Assembly (NCBI RefSeq): GCF_900107195.1
Contig: NZ_FNPB01000007.1
Coordinates: 62,001-126,000, forward strand
Source of the DNA: Halobellus clavatus
Lineage (GTDB): Archaea; Halobacteriota; Halobacteria; Halobacteriales; Haloferacaceae
DNA length: 64,000 nt
Direction: 5' to 3'
Part shown: one piece after another, positions 27,401 to 36,252 of the stretch
Position numbering within the stretch: the first letter of the stretch is position 1
How the letters are laid out: every line of letters begins with the position of its first letter
The notes under the pieces: model-generated
Database searches by the model: none
Told to the model about the DNA's origin: nothing
Seen by the model: the letters and a program-made list of their open reading frames with translations, nothing else
Position numbers and translations under genes: made by a program

Positions 27401-28045
27401 CTATCGGTGGTTGCGCACCTGACGAACTGGACGGAGTATACGGTGTGGTAACCAAGCGCCGAACCGCACGACAGGTGTCAGTCGGCCCCAAGTCTGCGGT
27501 ACCGCCCTGTACTCCCCCTCAGTCCTGCTGACCTGGCCTCGCTGTTCTAAGTACTCGAGGGCGGATCTGACCCGCGACTCTGTCAGGTCACAGGCTTCCG
27601 CGAGCTCCCCAGGGGTATGCGGCTGGTCGCTTTCGCGAAGCGCCCGGTGCACCGTGTGCAGAATCTGCATCCGGAGCATTGCCTCGGATTCCGCTCCCGA
27701 GACGAACTCGTGTGGCGTCCGGGCGGACCCGTACCGGATCGTGACCGCGCCGTCGAAGACAAACCAGAAGCCAGCGAGCAGTGCCACGCCTCCGATCCAA
27801 GCCGTGTAGCTGAGCATCAGGAACACCCCCACAGCCACCAGTCCAAGACCGTAGACCAGCCAGTTTGTTCCGCTTGGGAGGTCGTACGCCTCGTCCATCG
27901 CGCTGTACGTCAACATTCCGGCAGAGAGGATCAGAACGGGTGCTAACGATCGGACCGTATGTTCAGTGAACACCACGAGAGCAGCGAACACGCCTACTGC
28001 ACCGACGAACGTCCGAAGGGTATCGTCTGGGACGCGGAGGTTCAT
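27401..28045 (-). CDS. Membrane-bound winged-helix protein
   Basis: 214 residues. Four transmembrane segments in the first 105 residues are followed by a cytoplasmic winged helix: MLRMQILHTVHRALRES, TPGELAEACDLTESRVRSAL then EYLEQRGQVSR and a wing. A membrane-anchored DNA-binding domain suggests a one-component regulator responding to membrane state or a small membrane ligand. It lies in a region full of small membrane proteins, possible regulators or targets. Confidence 0.8.
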   Translation of the reverse strand: MNLRVPDDTLRTFVGAVGVFAALVVFTEHTVRSLAPVLILSAGMLTYSAMDEAYDLPSGTNWLVYGLGLVAVGVFLMLSYTAWIGGVALLAGFWFVFDGAVTIRYGSARTPHEFVSGAESEAMLRMQILHTVHRALRESDQPHTPGELAEACDLTESRVRSALEYLEQRGQVSRTEGEYRAVPQTWGRLTPVVRFGAWLPHRILRPVRQVRNHR

Positions 28046-28235
28046 ACTACCAGGGCACCAGTATCAAACGTGTTCAGGTCACTTTTCGATTACTGTCCAG
28101 CGGAGAGATGATGGAAACGCCTCGCCGACTACCGTCCGAGATCTTCCACGCCAAACAAGAACGACGCAATGTAGGAATCATACTGACCGATCGAGAATGT
28201 GGAATACGTTTGTTAGGATCGGATTATGACACCGT

Positions 28236-28388
28236 TCATCGTGCTTTTTTTATCAAGTAAATAATGATATTCACAAATAGTACAAGAATAACGGTTAGGA
28301 CTATTCCGACGAGATCGCTCGCTCCAGTTCGGAGGGGCCAAACAGGCGGGTAACCGGTCAAGCTGAGTCCCAGCATCAACAATAACAT
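28236..28388 (-). CDS. Small membrane protein, 50 residues
   Basis: From the ATG at 28388: MLLLMLGLSLTGYPPVWPL, a polar turn RTGASDL, then a strong membrane segment (about 26-46) and a basic end (KKAR). The pattern of two helices and a positive tail is protein-like. No family recognised. Confidence 0.45.
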   Translation of the reverse strand: MLLLMLGLSLTGYPPVWPLRTGASDLVGIVLTVILVLFVNIIIYLIKKAR

Positions 28389-29133
28389 ACTACAGTCGGT
28401 TTAAAATCGTTGGCAGTTCGTAGTTCAGCACTAGCCTCAAACGATTAATCAATACGTGGATACGTTTTATCGGCCGACTCAAGTATTCGCGGGAGAAATA
28501 ACGTAGGCTCTTTGCTGCCTACATCCTCTGATACTGATTACTTTCGCTGTTTCCCGCCGAGCGCCACCCCCGTTGACTGTCTTCGGCAGAATAACTGCCG
28601 GATTGTCAGTCCAAATTGACTTCAACTTCGGTCAATATACCCGAGACACTGCCTTTGACCAGCGCTGCGTACGTTAACCGGAGAAACCGGCCGAACCCCG
28701 TGATACACCGGTTCACTTCAAGGCAACTGACCTACCTCAGATACCCAACGCTCTTTTGTGGGAGATTGTTGATGCAGCTGTCACTAGCTGAGCGGGAACG
28801 GTGATCGAGCTTCTGAGCTTCTCTACTGTGGACTCAAGATTCAATTCACGCAACCACAAATCGCAAGACGTCAGTCCATCAACAATATGCTACACAAGAG
28901 CGTACCCCAAAATGTTTGATCAACTCCACCAGTCATCTAGCGGTTGTATTTACCGCCCCCCGGTGAGCCGGAATCAGTTTGATTGTTGAACTCACCCTCT
29001 GTGTGTCGCACGCGGCTTATAACAGAAACTGAAGAGATCCCAGAGGCGTTGCTGGATACAGCGCGCCTGTCTCCTATGGAACCCTTTTAACAAAAACGAT
29101 AGAGAGATTTGGTCAGTAGAACGAACCGACGGC
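28389..29133. other. Long non-coding stretch
   Basis: 745 bases of lower GC with several short frames (28616-28804, 28801-28989) that show neither hydrophobic nor domain patterns. ctgcctacatcctctg near 28510-28530 recurs, slightly changed, near 29375-29395, suggesting repeated relics. No RNA gene recognised. Confidence 0.4.
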
Positions 29134-29238
29134 TCAAGGGCCACCGGCACCTCTCAGCAAGCGAATGAGCAAGCCGAGAGTCAGCGTCATTGCAACAACG
29201 ACTGTAAGTCCAATAATAAGCGTCCCTATCCCGACCAT
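29134..29238 (-). CDS. Single-helix membrane peptide, 34 residues
   Basis: From ATG 29238: MVGIGTLIIGLTVVVAMTLT, continuing through LGLLIRLLRGAGGP to a TGA. One long transmembrane segment with basic residues at the C-terminal end. Such single-helix micro-proteins are plausible but easily arise by chance, so confidence is modest. Confidence 0.35.
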   Translation of the reverse strand: MVGIGTLIIGLTVVVAMTLTLGLLIRLLRGAGGP

Positions 29239-29401
29239 ACATAATCTCGCGAAGTCTCTTGATAAGAAAGCCACGACCTGATACCTATCAGTCCTCGGCA
29301 GACTAAATTAGTAAGTTCACTTATATATTAGCAGAGGGTACACCAGACAGTAGACGAAAGAAACGAAGTCATCTTCCTGACTACATCCTCTGCATCAGTC
29401 A

Positions 29402-29462
29402 CGCCGCTACTGACATCCAGTGAGTAGGTCGAAACGACGTTGCTGAATGCACAGCGCGAATG
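29402..29462. repeat. Dispersed repeat B, copy 2
   Basis: Same two blocks as 22431-22490 (cgccgctactgacat and gctgaatgcacagcgc) with the same 25-nt spacer length. The gap 29239-29763 holds no supported gene; a TATA-like region lies near 29740. Confidence 0.6.
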
Positions 29463-29763
29463 TGGCGCGAGTTGAGCCCGATCTACGGGAGAGAGTGATC
29501 GCTCAGTACAGACGAACGCTGTACTATATCGGACCGTCACCTACTCAAAATCTGTCAGGAGCTGTCTGGTGAATATAGAGGTTGTATATATCACTCTGTG
29601 AAGCTGTATGACGATCTGGATATTGAACCAGCCCGGGAGCGGGTGAAGGAGACAGACGACTTCCCGCCGCTGTCGCTGGTGGCCCAACCTCCCCGTGGAT
29701 TAGTGCATTGTGCAGTGAGAAACCACCGAAACCGGTATTTAGTATCCCTAAATAATCACAGAT

Positions 29764-30225
29764 ATGTCAAAGCTGTCTCTGATAAGTATAACACTGGGGG
29801 TTATACTGCTCGGAGCTGCTGGATATATGGCATACTCCCAACAGCAAAGCCTCTCATCCGGAGTACAGATTGAAGCCACCGTAGAGAGCAAAGATATCAC
29901 CTATTCCTCAGACAACGGAGGTAGGTACACACCCCACGTAACGTACAGCTACACATACAACGGAACCCAGTACACTTCTGAGAACATCAGACCGGGGATA
30001 GGAACAAAAACGTCCAACACAAGGACTGCCGCCGAAAACAGAATCGACCAGTATACTGTCGGGGAGACAACCGCGGCCTATGTTGTGCGAGGCTCGCCCT
30101 CGAAATCGTATCTTAAAAAGACGAGTAACCCGCTGCCAGTTATGACTAACCCTCTGCCCGCTATAATCGGCGTTTTAGGCTTGGCCTTTGTCGGATTACC
30201 AGTCTACAAATCCGCGGCTTCTTAA
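29764..30225 (+). CDS. DUF3592-like membrane protein
   Basis: 153 residues. N-terminal membrane segment (about 5-25), an extracellular beta domain (VQIEATVESKDITYSS, YTPHVTYSYTYNGTQYTSE, TAAYVVRGSPSKSYL) and a second membrane segment near 130-148. This two-helix plus beta-barrel layout is that of DUF3592, a widespread family of unknown role. Codon use is AT-richer than its neighbours, suggesting transfer. Confidence 0.75.
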   Translation: MSKLSLISITLGVILLGAAGYMAYSQQQSLSSGVQIEATVESKDITYSSDNGGRYTPHVTYSYTYNGTQYTSENIRPGIGTKTSNTRTAAENRIDQYTVGETTAAYVVRGSPSKSYLKKTSNPLPVMTNPLPAIIGVLGLAFVGLPVYKSAAS

Positions 30226-30400
30226 TTGCGAACTGCTCTGTTGAGGTGACACCCATCCACTCGGATACTGAATCTCTGCTCTACGTCTCAAATGTGATTC
30301 GGAACAACGTTATCACATCTTGAGGTCGGGCTCACATATGAGTGGCACGTATCGACCCATTTGAGCGGCACTGACTCCCACACCTTACGATGGCTGATGC

Positions 30401-30541
30401 GCGCTCTGTATTCAGCAAGTTATTATGAACATCAACGTAATCTGTTAGAAATGTCAGCTGTCATTCGCAGGCAGAGTCCTGGGGTTGATTCGGCTGTGAA
30501 GTCGTGAAATAATCCCCTGACAAGTCTTCTATGGCACCCTG
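30401..30541 (-). repeat. Dispersed repeats B and A, inverted copies
   Basis: On the reverse strand a block like repeat A (gccatagaagacttgtc, cacgacttcacagccgaatca, 30451-30541) is followed by a block like repeat B (gctgaatacagagcgc, 30401-30416). Their adjacency suggests that A and B are two parts of one decayed element. Confidence 0.5.
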
Positions 30542-31348
30542 TTAGTGCGACCGATTCGATCTTACCCACGGTGGTTTCTCAAGGGCGGCGTCGCCTGATT
30601 CAAACTCAAACGTGATCCGGTACGTCGTCGGTTCATCGCTGAACGACCGGACCAGCAGGTACTCCGCGTACGTTCCCGCAGGTTCTGTCGTGTCCCAGGA
30701 GACGTTCGCCGATGTGACGACGTGCGTGTTCGCGTCAGTCCGTACCTCACCCGAGGCATCTGTAATTCGGTACGGCTCTCGACCGTTGTACCAGCCTGAC
30801 CGTGGCACATAGACAGTCTCGTCCGACGAATCAGTCTCTTCGGCCTCGTATCCGGCGACGACTAAACTGTTGACGAATACCGATGCCGTGCCTGACACCG
30901 GTTGCGTGACACCGGTGCCGTTCTCTTTGACGATGACTGTCGCGTTGGTACCGTCTTGGCCTTCACCGAGGAGTACGCGGTTCTCATCCTCGGCAATCAG
31001 TTCTCGTTGCTGCTCGACGTTGTCACTCCCCGCAATCGTTCGCTTACGGTAGACCGGGCCAGTTGCGTCGGGCTGGTATGCCGCTGACACAACGCCGCCA
31101 TCGACAACCCGCTGGTACCAGGCGCCATCAGCAGTAACGACACCGTCGAATGCCAGTCTCACCTGTCCGTCCACGACGAGACTCCCCGTCGCGCTGAACG
31201 CGTCTGTCTCACTAACGGTGAATCGCCCGCTCGGAGCGTTCGCTGCGTGTGGTTCCGTCATCGTGAACGGATACACAGCAGAGAGGACAAGACCGAAACA
31301 CACCACTGCAAGCACACCGATCAAGACACCGGCAGTCCGACGCTTCAT
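30542..31348 (-). CDS. Membrane-anchored extracellular protein
   Basis: 268 residues. Basic start MKRRTAGVLIG and a hydrophobic segment (about 7-28) form a signal anchor; the rest is polar, beta-rich and acidic, with repeated patterns such as GSLVVDGQVRLAFDGVV and TYAEYLLVRSFSDEPTTYRI. Likely located outside the membrane, as with many haloarchaeal surface proteins. No domain recognised. Confidence 0.65.
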   Translation of the reverse strand: MKRRTAGVLIGVLAVVCFGLVLSAVYPFTMTEPHAANAPSGRFTVSETDAFSATGSLVVDGQVRLAFDGVVTADGAWYQRVVDGGVVSAAYQPDATGPVYRKRTIAGSDNVEQQRELIAEDENRVLLGEGQDGTNATVIVKENGTGVTQPVSGTASVFVNSLVVAGYEAEETDSSDETVYVPRSGWYNGREPYRITDASGEVRTDANTHVVTSANVSWDTTEPAGTYAEYLLVRSFSDEPTTYRITFEFESGDAALEKPPWVRSNRSH

Positions 31349-32044
31349 ATACGTCCGCAGAAATCAGTAGGGTATCTCTGTCAACCCATCGGAAACTGAA
31401 ATGGGGATCTTATCGACGCTGTGCGTGGTCGTGGGAGTGCTCGCAGCGGAGACGTAGGGATTTCCCGAAGATACTGACCGTCATTTCAGCGTGCTATTCA
31501 GGCGACTCACCTATTGATCAGTAGAGGTGCTGGGTAGCCCCACAAAGCATTTTATTACCTCTGAAACTACCACAACCGTGTCCCCCAACATCAGCAAGCG
31601 ACTAGTGATCGGATCACTATGTGTGATGATGGGACCGAACGAACAGGGACCACGCGATTCTCCGCTGGGAACCGCCCGCAGACCACGATTCGGACGCGCG
31701 CACTGTTCCGGTCCCGCTGCATAACGAGGTCGATATGGGACGTTGCGGAGCATCGCCGAGCAGGCCGGCGCGAAGGATTTCGAAGAATTCTGTGCGTGGG
31801 TCGAGCGTAATAGTTAGCTCATACTGGTCTGACGTGGTCCAGCGATGACTGACTGCTGAATAGACGCTCTGTATCTCGCACTCCGATCCTATCAGGCACT
31901 AAGGATGTCAACAGAGCCATCTAGTTCAATAATCTCGCCGGCGAGCAGAGCGTCTACCTCCCGCCGGCGTAACTTCGCGACCTGTTTTTCGTGTCCCCCA
32001 GAGAGGGCGAGGGCTCCTTCGAAAGCTCTCAGAGGTGACTTCCA
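31349..32044. other. Gap with possible gene remnants
   Basis: 696 bases between the membrane-protein region and the plasmid-like block. A forward fragment ending at about 31816 reads YGTLRSIAEQAGAKDFEEF then CAWVERNS and stop; a reverse fragment near 31892-32000 reads KQVAKLRRREVDALLAGEII. Both look protein-like but lack starts and relatives I can name; they may be ends of genes truncated at an integration boundary. Confidence 0.35.
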
Positions 32045-32392
32045 GTGAGTCAACAACAGCGTCCCGACAACGTCTCGATCGACGACATCCCGGTCGATAT
32101 CGCAAACACCCAATCAGCGGAGATCGATCCCGCCGACGTCCCCGACGAAATCGAGTCCATCACCCGTGGGCTCGCCGGTGAGCAGCCGCCGACGAATCCG
32201 CTGGTCGTGTTGAAAGCGGCCCGATGGTGGTACATTCATGGCAAGGGCGGCACGGATCCCGCCTTCCAGTGGGCCATCGAGTGGGCACGTCACCTTGCGA
32301 CCGACACGCCTAGCGACGTCGACCGGTTCGACGAGTTCCTCGAGTACCTCGTCACGGTCGGCTTCGCGGACGAACGCCACGAGCTCCGCTGA
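32045..32392 (+). CDS. Hypothetical acidic protein of plasmid-like block
   Basis: 115 residues from a GTG start. No transmembrane segment; acidic N-terminal half, then NPLVVLKAARWWYIHGKGGT and an acidic helical C-terminus. It precedes an ArdC-M78 gene in the same direction. Small acidic proteins of this kind are frequent on haloarchaeal plasmids. Unknown function. Confidence 0.6.
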   Translation: MSQQQRPDNVSIDDIPVDIANTQSAEIDPADVPDEIESITRGLAGEQPPTNPLVVLKAARWWYIHGKGGTDPAFQWAIEWARHLATDTPSDVDRFDEFLEYLVTVGFADERHELR

Positions 32393-32479
32393 CCGACAGA
32401 GCGGTTTTTTGAACGCCCCTGAGGGGTGCGGCGCGGTCTGAGCAGACGCAGTTGCCGTGAACTTGATTCGGTGAACACA

Positions 32480-33412
32480 ATGGCTACGACTAGTGACTCG
32501 TCGGTCTCCTTCGACCAGACCGACACGCGATCCGACGAGATGAACAGTACGATCGAACAGTGGATCGACGACCTCGTCGCCGGCGTCGACGACGCGCAGG
32601 CCAGCGCAGAGTTCCAGAAGTGGCTGGACGTCCAGAGTCGCTTCCACGACTACTCGTATCGGAACACGCTGCTGATCAAGCGCCAATGTCCCGAGGCGAC
32701 TCGGGTGGCGGGCTACCGAACGTGGCAGGAGGAGTTCGACAGGCACGTCCAAGAGGGCGAATCGGCCATCTGGATCTGGGCGCCGATCATCACCAACCAG
32801 TGCCCGGAGTGCGAGAACTCGCCGAGCTACCATGAGGACAGCGACTGTGAGTACGACGAGACGCCGTCCGAGGAGTGGTCCGAGGGCCTCGTCGGATTCA
32901 AGCCCGCGCCGGTGTTCGACGTCTCCCAGACCGAGGGCGAGCCGCTTCCCGACCTAGACACGGAAGCAACCGGCGACGCCGGTGACCTCGTCGAACAGTT
33001 GACTGCCGCCGCTGACGACCTCGGCGTGACAGTGCGAATCGTTCCCAAAGAGGAGTGGACCCACGGCGAGGCGAAGGGCATCTGCGAGCAGCTGAGTCTC
33101 GTCGACGTCCAGCCGCTCGTCGAGGTACGTGATCGGGAGAATGAGGCCGACCTTGCGCGGACACTAATTCACGAGTACGCACACGCCCTGCTCCACTTCG
33201 ACGTCGACGACGACACCGAGCGGGCGAAACGCGAAGTCGAGGCCGAAGCCGTTGCGTACGTCGTCGGGCGCTACTGCGGGCTCGACACGAGCGGGTCAGC
33301 GTTCTACCTCGCTGCGTGGGAGTCGGACGATCCCGAGATCGTTCGCGACCGTCTCGACCGGATCAGTTCCACAGCAGAAGAGCTCATCGACGTGCTCGAA
33401 GACGGCGCTTGA
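32480..33412 (+). CDS. ArdC-like N-domain with M78 zinc metallopeptidase
   Basis: 310 residues from ATG 32480. Residues 25-105 match the ArdC-type ssDNA-binding fold (SRFHDYSYRNTLLIKRQ, GYRTWQEEFDRHV, GESAIWIWAPI). An insert has a Cys pair (CPEC, 108-111). The peptidase part has the zinc motif HEYAH (231-235) and a later Glu-rich helix (EVEAEAVAYVVGRY). ArdC-type proteins are carried by conjugative elements, where some protect incoming DNA from restriction. The family supports the view that 31.8-38.4 kb came from a plasmid or integrative element. Confidence 0.88.
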   Translation: MATTSDSSVSFDQTDTRSDEMNSTIEQWIDDLVAGVDDAQASAEFQKWLDVQSRFHDYSYRNTLLIKRQCPEATRVAGYRTWQEEFDRHVQEGESAIWIWAPIITNQCPECENSPSYHEDSDCEYDETPSEEWSEGLVGFKPAPVFDVSQTEGEPLPDLDTEATGDAGDLVEQLTAAADDLGVTVRIVPKEEWTHGEAKGICEQLSLVDVQPLVEVRDRENEADLARTLIHEYAHALLHFDVDDDTERAKREVEAEAVAYVVGRYCGLDTSGSAFYLAAWESDDPEIVRDRLDRISSTAEELIDVLEDGA

Positions 33413-33536
33413 ATTCTTAACCAACGCACGGTTCCACACCCCGATCCTGTTGGTTAAGTCTGCTCATCTCCGCCGTCCGCGGCAGTCGCAAGGCTAAAGC
33501 AGGCCCGTGTCTATACTTTATGTAAGAAACGCAGGT

Positions 33537-34367
33537 ATGGGTTCCATAGAACAAACGCAAAATATACGCCAGGGTCTCTCGACTCGAGAAAGTCGACTCC
33601 TTGCACGACTCGCTGGCGCGGGTCACCAAATCATCTCCGTCGACGACATCGAGACGACGCTGGAGGTCCCCCCAAACACCGCCCGCGAGATCGCCTCCCG
33701 GCTCACCGAGAAGGGCTGGCTCGACCGGCTCTTCCCGGGCACGTATCTCATCATTCCACTCACTGCCGGCGAGGAGGCCGTGTACACGACCCACGAGTAC
33801 CTCATCGCCGCCCACGTCGCCGAGCCGATGTACATCGGCTACTACAGCGCCCTCAGCCACCACGGGCTGACCGAACAGGTCCCCCGGACGGTGTATGTCG
33901 TCACGCCGACCCGAGCGCAAAGCCGGGAGATCCACGGCGCCCCGTACCGCGTCACGACAGTCACCGAGCGGAAATTCTTCGGCTGTGAGCCGACATCCAT
34001 CGAGGGTACGACCGTTCAGGTCAGCGACCTGGAGAAGACGCTGGTCGACTGTGCGGACCACCCCGAGTTCTGTGGTGGTCTTCGGAAACTTGCGACCGCG
34101 ATGCGCACCGCCGACGAACGGGGTTGCGACTGGGACACGGTCGGCGAGTACCTCGAACGCCTCGACAACGGCGCGGCGACCAAGCGAATCATCTACCTCG
34201 CCGACCAGCTCGGCATCGACCTCCCCGCCCGCGAAGAACTCGTCGCGTCGTTCACGAGTGGGTACTCCCTGTTGGACCCCACGCGGCCCGACACCGGATC
34301 GACCGACAGTACGTATCGCCTCCGAATCAACGTCGAGCCAGCCATGCTGGAGCCGACGGAGTCCTGA
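33537..34367 (+). CDS. abiEi: AbiEi-family antitoxin (type IV toxin-antitoxin)
   Basis: 276 residues from the ATG at 33537 (a GTG at 33507 is possible but a TATA-like ctatacttta sits there). N-terminal winged helix (ESRLLARLAGAGHQIISVDD, NTAREIASRLTEKGWLDRL), then the AbiEi domain (MYIGYYSALSHHGLTEQVPR, SDLEKTLVDCADHPEFCGG). AbiEi binds its own promoter and counters the AbiEii nucleotidyltransferase. The toxin gene should begin at 34373 (ATGATC), but the second TnpB element lies there after six bases, and only the end of a likely toxin remains at 35937-36092. Confidence 0.85.
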   Translation: MGSIEQTQNIRQGLSTRESRLLARLAGAGHQIISVDDIETTLEVPPNTAREIASRLTEKGWLDRLFPGTYLIIPLTAGEEAVYTTHEYLIAAHVAEPMYIGYYSALSHHGLTEQVPRTVYVVTPTRAQSREIHGAPYRVTTVTERKFFGCEPTSIEGTTVQVSDLEKTLVDCADHPEFCGGLRKLATAMRTADERGCDWDTVGEYLERLDNGAATKRIIYLADQLGIDLPAREELVASFTSGYSLLDPTRPDTGSTDSTYRLRINVEPAMLEPTES

Positions 34368-34430
34368 TCGCGATGATCATTGACATCCTCCCACGGCTGA
34401 AGCCGTAGGATTCCTCCGGTAGGATGGTAG

Positions 34431-35747
34431 CTATGCCGTCCCCACGGAGGCAAGTTTCCCGTCACCGGTACTCCGGTTTGTACGCTCCTCGTTGGGACTT
34501 GCCCTCTCGGGAGAGCGTGATAACTCCGACCAGTTGTGGTCGTCCCACGTGAGGCGTACGGGCCGTGCCATCGACCCGACTTCCAGATTCACGCCAGCAT
34601 GTCTTTCTAAGAATGTTCGCGAAGCCCCAAGGTCGGCATGTCTCTCATAGCCACACGAACACCGAAACACGTCGCCGTTCCGGACTGTATCGTCGCGCTC
34701 GCCACACACCGGGCACTCCGCTGTTGTGTAGGCTTCTGACTCGACTTCAACCGTGATGCCGTACTCCTTGGCTGTCGTCGCCAGTCGGTCGATAAACGAG
34801 CGATACGCCCAGAACTGGTGCATTTTTTCGTTCACCTCTGCCGACCAGTGTGCCGACAGCACGTCCGTGAGGTCGCCCACGTACACGGTGGCAACGCCCT
34901 CGTCGTACAGTCGTTCCATCAAGTCACGTACGAGCGTGTCCTGTGCGTGGTCGCGTCGTCGTGTTCGCTTGCGGTAGAGGCGTCGAATCCGTCGGCTACT
35001 GTACCGCCCCTCGCGGAGTTTGGACTGCAAGCGGGCAATCTCCTCGGTGGTTTTACGGAAGCGGGCGAACAGGTCGCGTCCCTCGTAGAGGAACTGCTGG
35101 CCGGTCGTAGTCGTACAGGCGACGAGATTGTTCGCACCCACGTCCAGCGCAGCCGATTCATCGGCTAGTGGTGAATCCCGTCGAGAATCGGGGACAGTGA
35201 CGGGTTGAAAGGCCCGGAACGTGTCGTCCACCTCGTCGGAGTAGAGTTCCAACCGACCCTGTTCGCCCTCCCACTTCGGGTCGCCAGCGACTTCGAGGCG
35301 AAGTCGGTCGTGGTAGCCAAGCCCGTACTCCTCTTTGAGGTCTTGGCCAACCGGGATTTCCAGCCGCGACCGCTCGCCGGTTTCGAGGGTGTACTGGTCG
35401 TTGCGGATGTACGTCCGCAACTCTCGCCCCTCATCCTCGTTGCCCCAGTAGCCGGGCGGGGCGGTGTCCTCGCCGTCCTCTTGGGCAGCGAAGAACGACC
35501 GCCACGCTTCGCTGTTTTTGCGAATGACCTGTTGGGCGGTGGCGGAGCCGAGGACGCCGACGTACTGTTTCCGGTAGTCGGCGGTATCCCACACCGACTC
35601 GCCGTCGAAGAACTGCTGACGGCGCTCGTAGGTGAGTTCGTTCCACAGGCTGGCTGAGGCATCCAACAACTCGCGGAGCAGTTGCTCGTCCTGATCGGAG
35701 AGCGGGCGCACCGCGAACGTGTTGGTTCGCCTCACGACAATAGACAT
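34431..35747 (-). CDS. tnpB: TnpB-family protein lacking the usual RuvC-II glutamate
   Basis: 438 residues. RuvC-I Asp202 (AALDVGANN), zinc-ribbon cysteines 345/348 and 363/365 (CPVC...CSC) and RuvC-III Asp372 (HADLGAS) are present. At the RuvC-II position, where the first TnpB has VFVEDLN, this one has VYVGDLT: Gly291-Asp292 instead of Glu-Asp. Either the enzyme is nuclease-dead, as in TldR regulators, or its Glu has moved (for example Glu304 or Glu307), as in rearranged TnpB/Fanzor groups. The C-terminal 60 residues are polar and unrelated to the first TnpB. The protein is only distantly related to the TnpB at 4194. Confidence 0.92.
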   Translation of the reverse strand: MSIVVRRTNTFAVRPLSDQDEQLLRELLDASASLWNELTYERRQQFFDGESVWDTADYRKQYVGVLGSATAQQVIRKNSEAWRSFFAAQEDGEDTAPPGYWGNEDEGRELRTYIRNDQYTLETGERSRLEIPVGQDLKEEYGLGYHDRLRLEVAGDPKWEGEQGRLELYSDEVDDTFRAFQPVTVPDSRRDSPLADESAALDVGANNLVACTTTTGQQFLYEGRDLFARFRKTTEEIARLQSKLREGRYSSRRIRRLYRKRTRRRDHAQDTLVRDLMERLYDEGVATVYVGDLTDVLSAHWSAEVNEKMHQFWAYRSFIDRLATTAKEYGITVEVESEAYTTAECPVCGERDDTVRNGDVFRCSCGYERHADLGASRTFLERHAGVNLEVGSMARPVRLTWDDHNWSELSRSPERASPNEERTNRSTGDGKLASVGTA

Positions 35748-35771
35748 TTATGCTTTTTCGTCTAAATGTCT
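35742..35771. promoter_or_regulatory. Inverted repeat between tnpB and the divergent small gene
   Basis: agacattta and taaatgtct, exact complements separated by 12 nt. The tnpB start codon lies inside the left arm and the small gene starts 15 nt to the right. It may be the left-end hairpin, an operator for the RHH-like protein, or both. Confidence 0.55.
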
Positions 35772-35785
35772 TTTGGACACGAGCG

Positions 35786-35929
35786 ATGCGACCGAATATC
35801 AACATCACCCACACGCTGAACGGGCGAGTGAAAGACTACGCCGAACAGGAAAACAAGAGTCTCGAAGAAGCCTATCGGGAGATTATCGAAGCGGGGTTGG
35901 AAGCGGTAGAACATCCAAACGAGTCGTAG
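35786..35929 (+). CDS. 47-residue ribbon-helix-helix-like protein paired with tnpB
   Basis: MRPNINITHTLNGRVKDYAE then SLEEAYREIIEAGLEAVEHP: a short strand (NINITHTL) and two helices, as in CopG/Arc-type DNA-binding proteins. Divergent from tnpB across the inverted repeat at 35742-35771, so it could repress tnpB and itself. Small genes of this type are found beside some haloarchaeal tnpB genes; the role is unproven. Confidence 0.65.
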   Translation: MRPNINITHTLNGRVKDYAEQENKSLEEAYREIIEAGLEAVEHPNES

Positions 35930-35936
35930 CGCGTGG

Positions 35937-36092
35937 ATTGATGGGCTCACCGTTGATCTGAACGACGGACTCCCGGACGAACAACAAGAAACGATCCGCC
36001 ACCAGTGGGAGACCACGCTGCCGGATCTGACCGGTGATCCGCCGGCGTTCGAAATGGTCTGGGAACAGTTGGACACGGTGATCTCCCAATAG
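35937..36092 (+). pseudogene. Remnant of AbiEii-type toxin C-terminus
   Basis: An open frame without start (IDGLTVDLNDGLPDEQQETI, then WETTLPDLTGDPPAFEMVW) resumes at the element boundary and ends at TAG 36090-36092. The pattern (W..LPDL..P.F..VW..L) fits the C-terminus of AbiEii/AbiGii nucleotidyltransferases, and the position downstream of AbiEi supports this. Catalytic GS-DxD motifs are gone, so no active toxin can be made from this locus. Confidence 0.55.
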
Positions 36093-36252
36093 GGATCGCC
36101 GTAGGCAACGGCCGATGACGGTGTCGATGACCGATGAGTGTCGCATTCGGAGCTCTGAGATTAACCAACAATTCGGGATATCTGGCTGGTGCGTTGGTTA
36201 AGTTTTTGAGCGCCCGCCGAGGGGTGGAGGCGCATTCCAGCCTCACCGAATT

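Larger units (their letters stand above)
34379..35936 (-). mobile_element. Second IS1341-type element: tnpB plus divergent RHH-like gene
   Basis: The right end ttgacatcctccc with hairpin acggc-tgaa-gccgt (34393-34406) matches the left boundary of the PATE at 19279. It holds tnpB on the reverse strand and a 47-residue gene in the opposite direction. An inverted repeat (35742-35771) separates the two. The far boundary is placed just before 35937, where the toxin remnant resumes. The insertion replaced nearly the whole abiEii gene. Confidence 0.75.

Noticed and set aside
31511-31810. Several 60-80 residue frames in the gap before the plasmid-like block
   Set aside because: They overlap each other and none has a start with promoter; only a possible fragment near 31722-31816 is kept as a remark.
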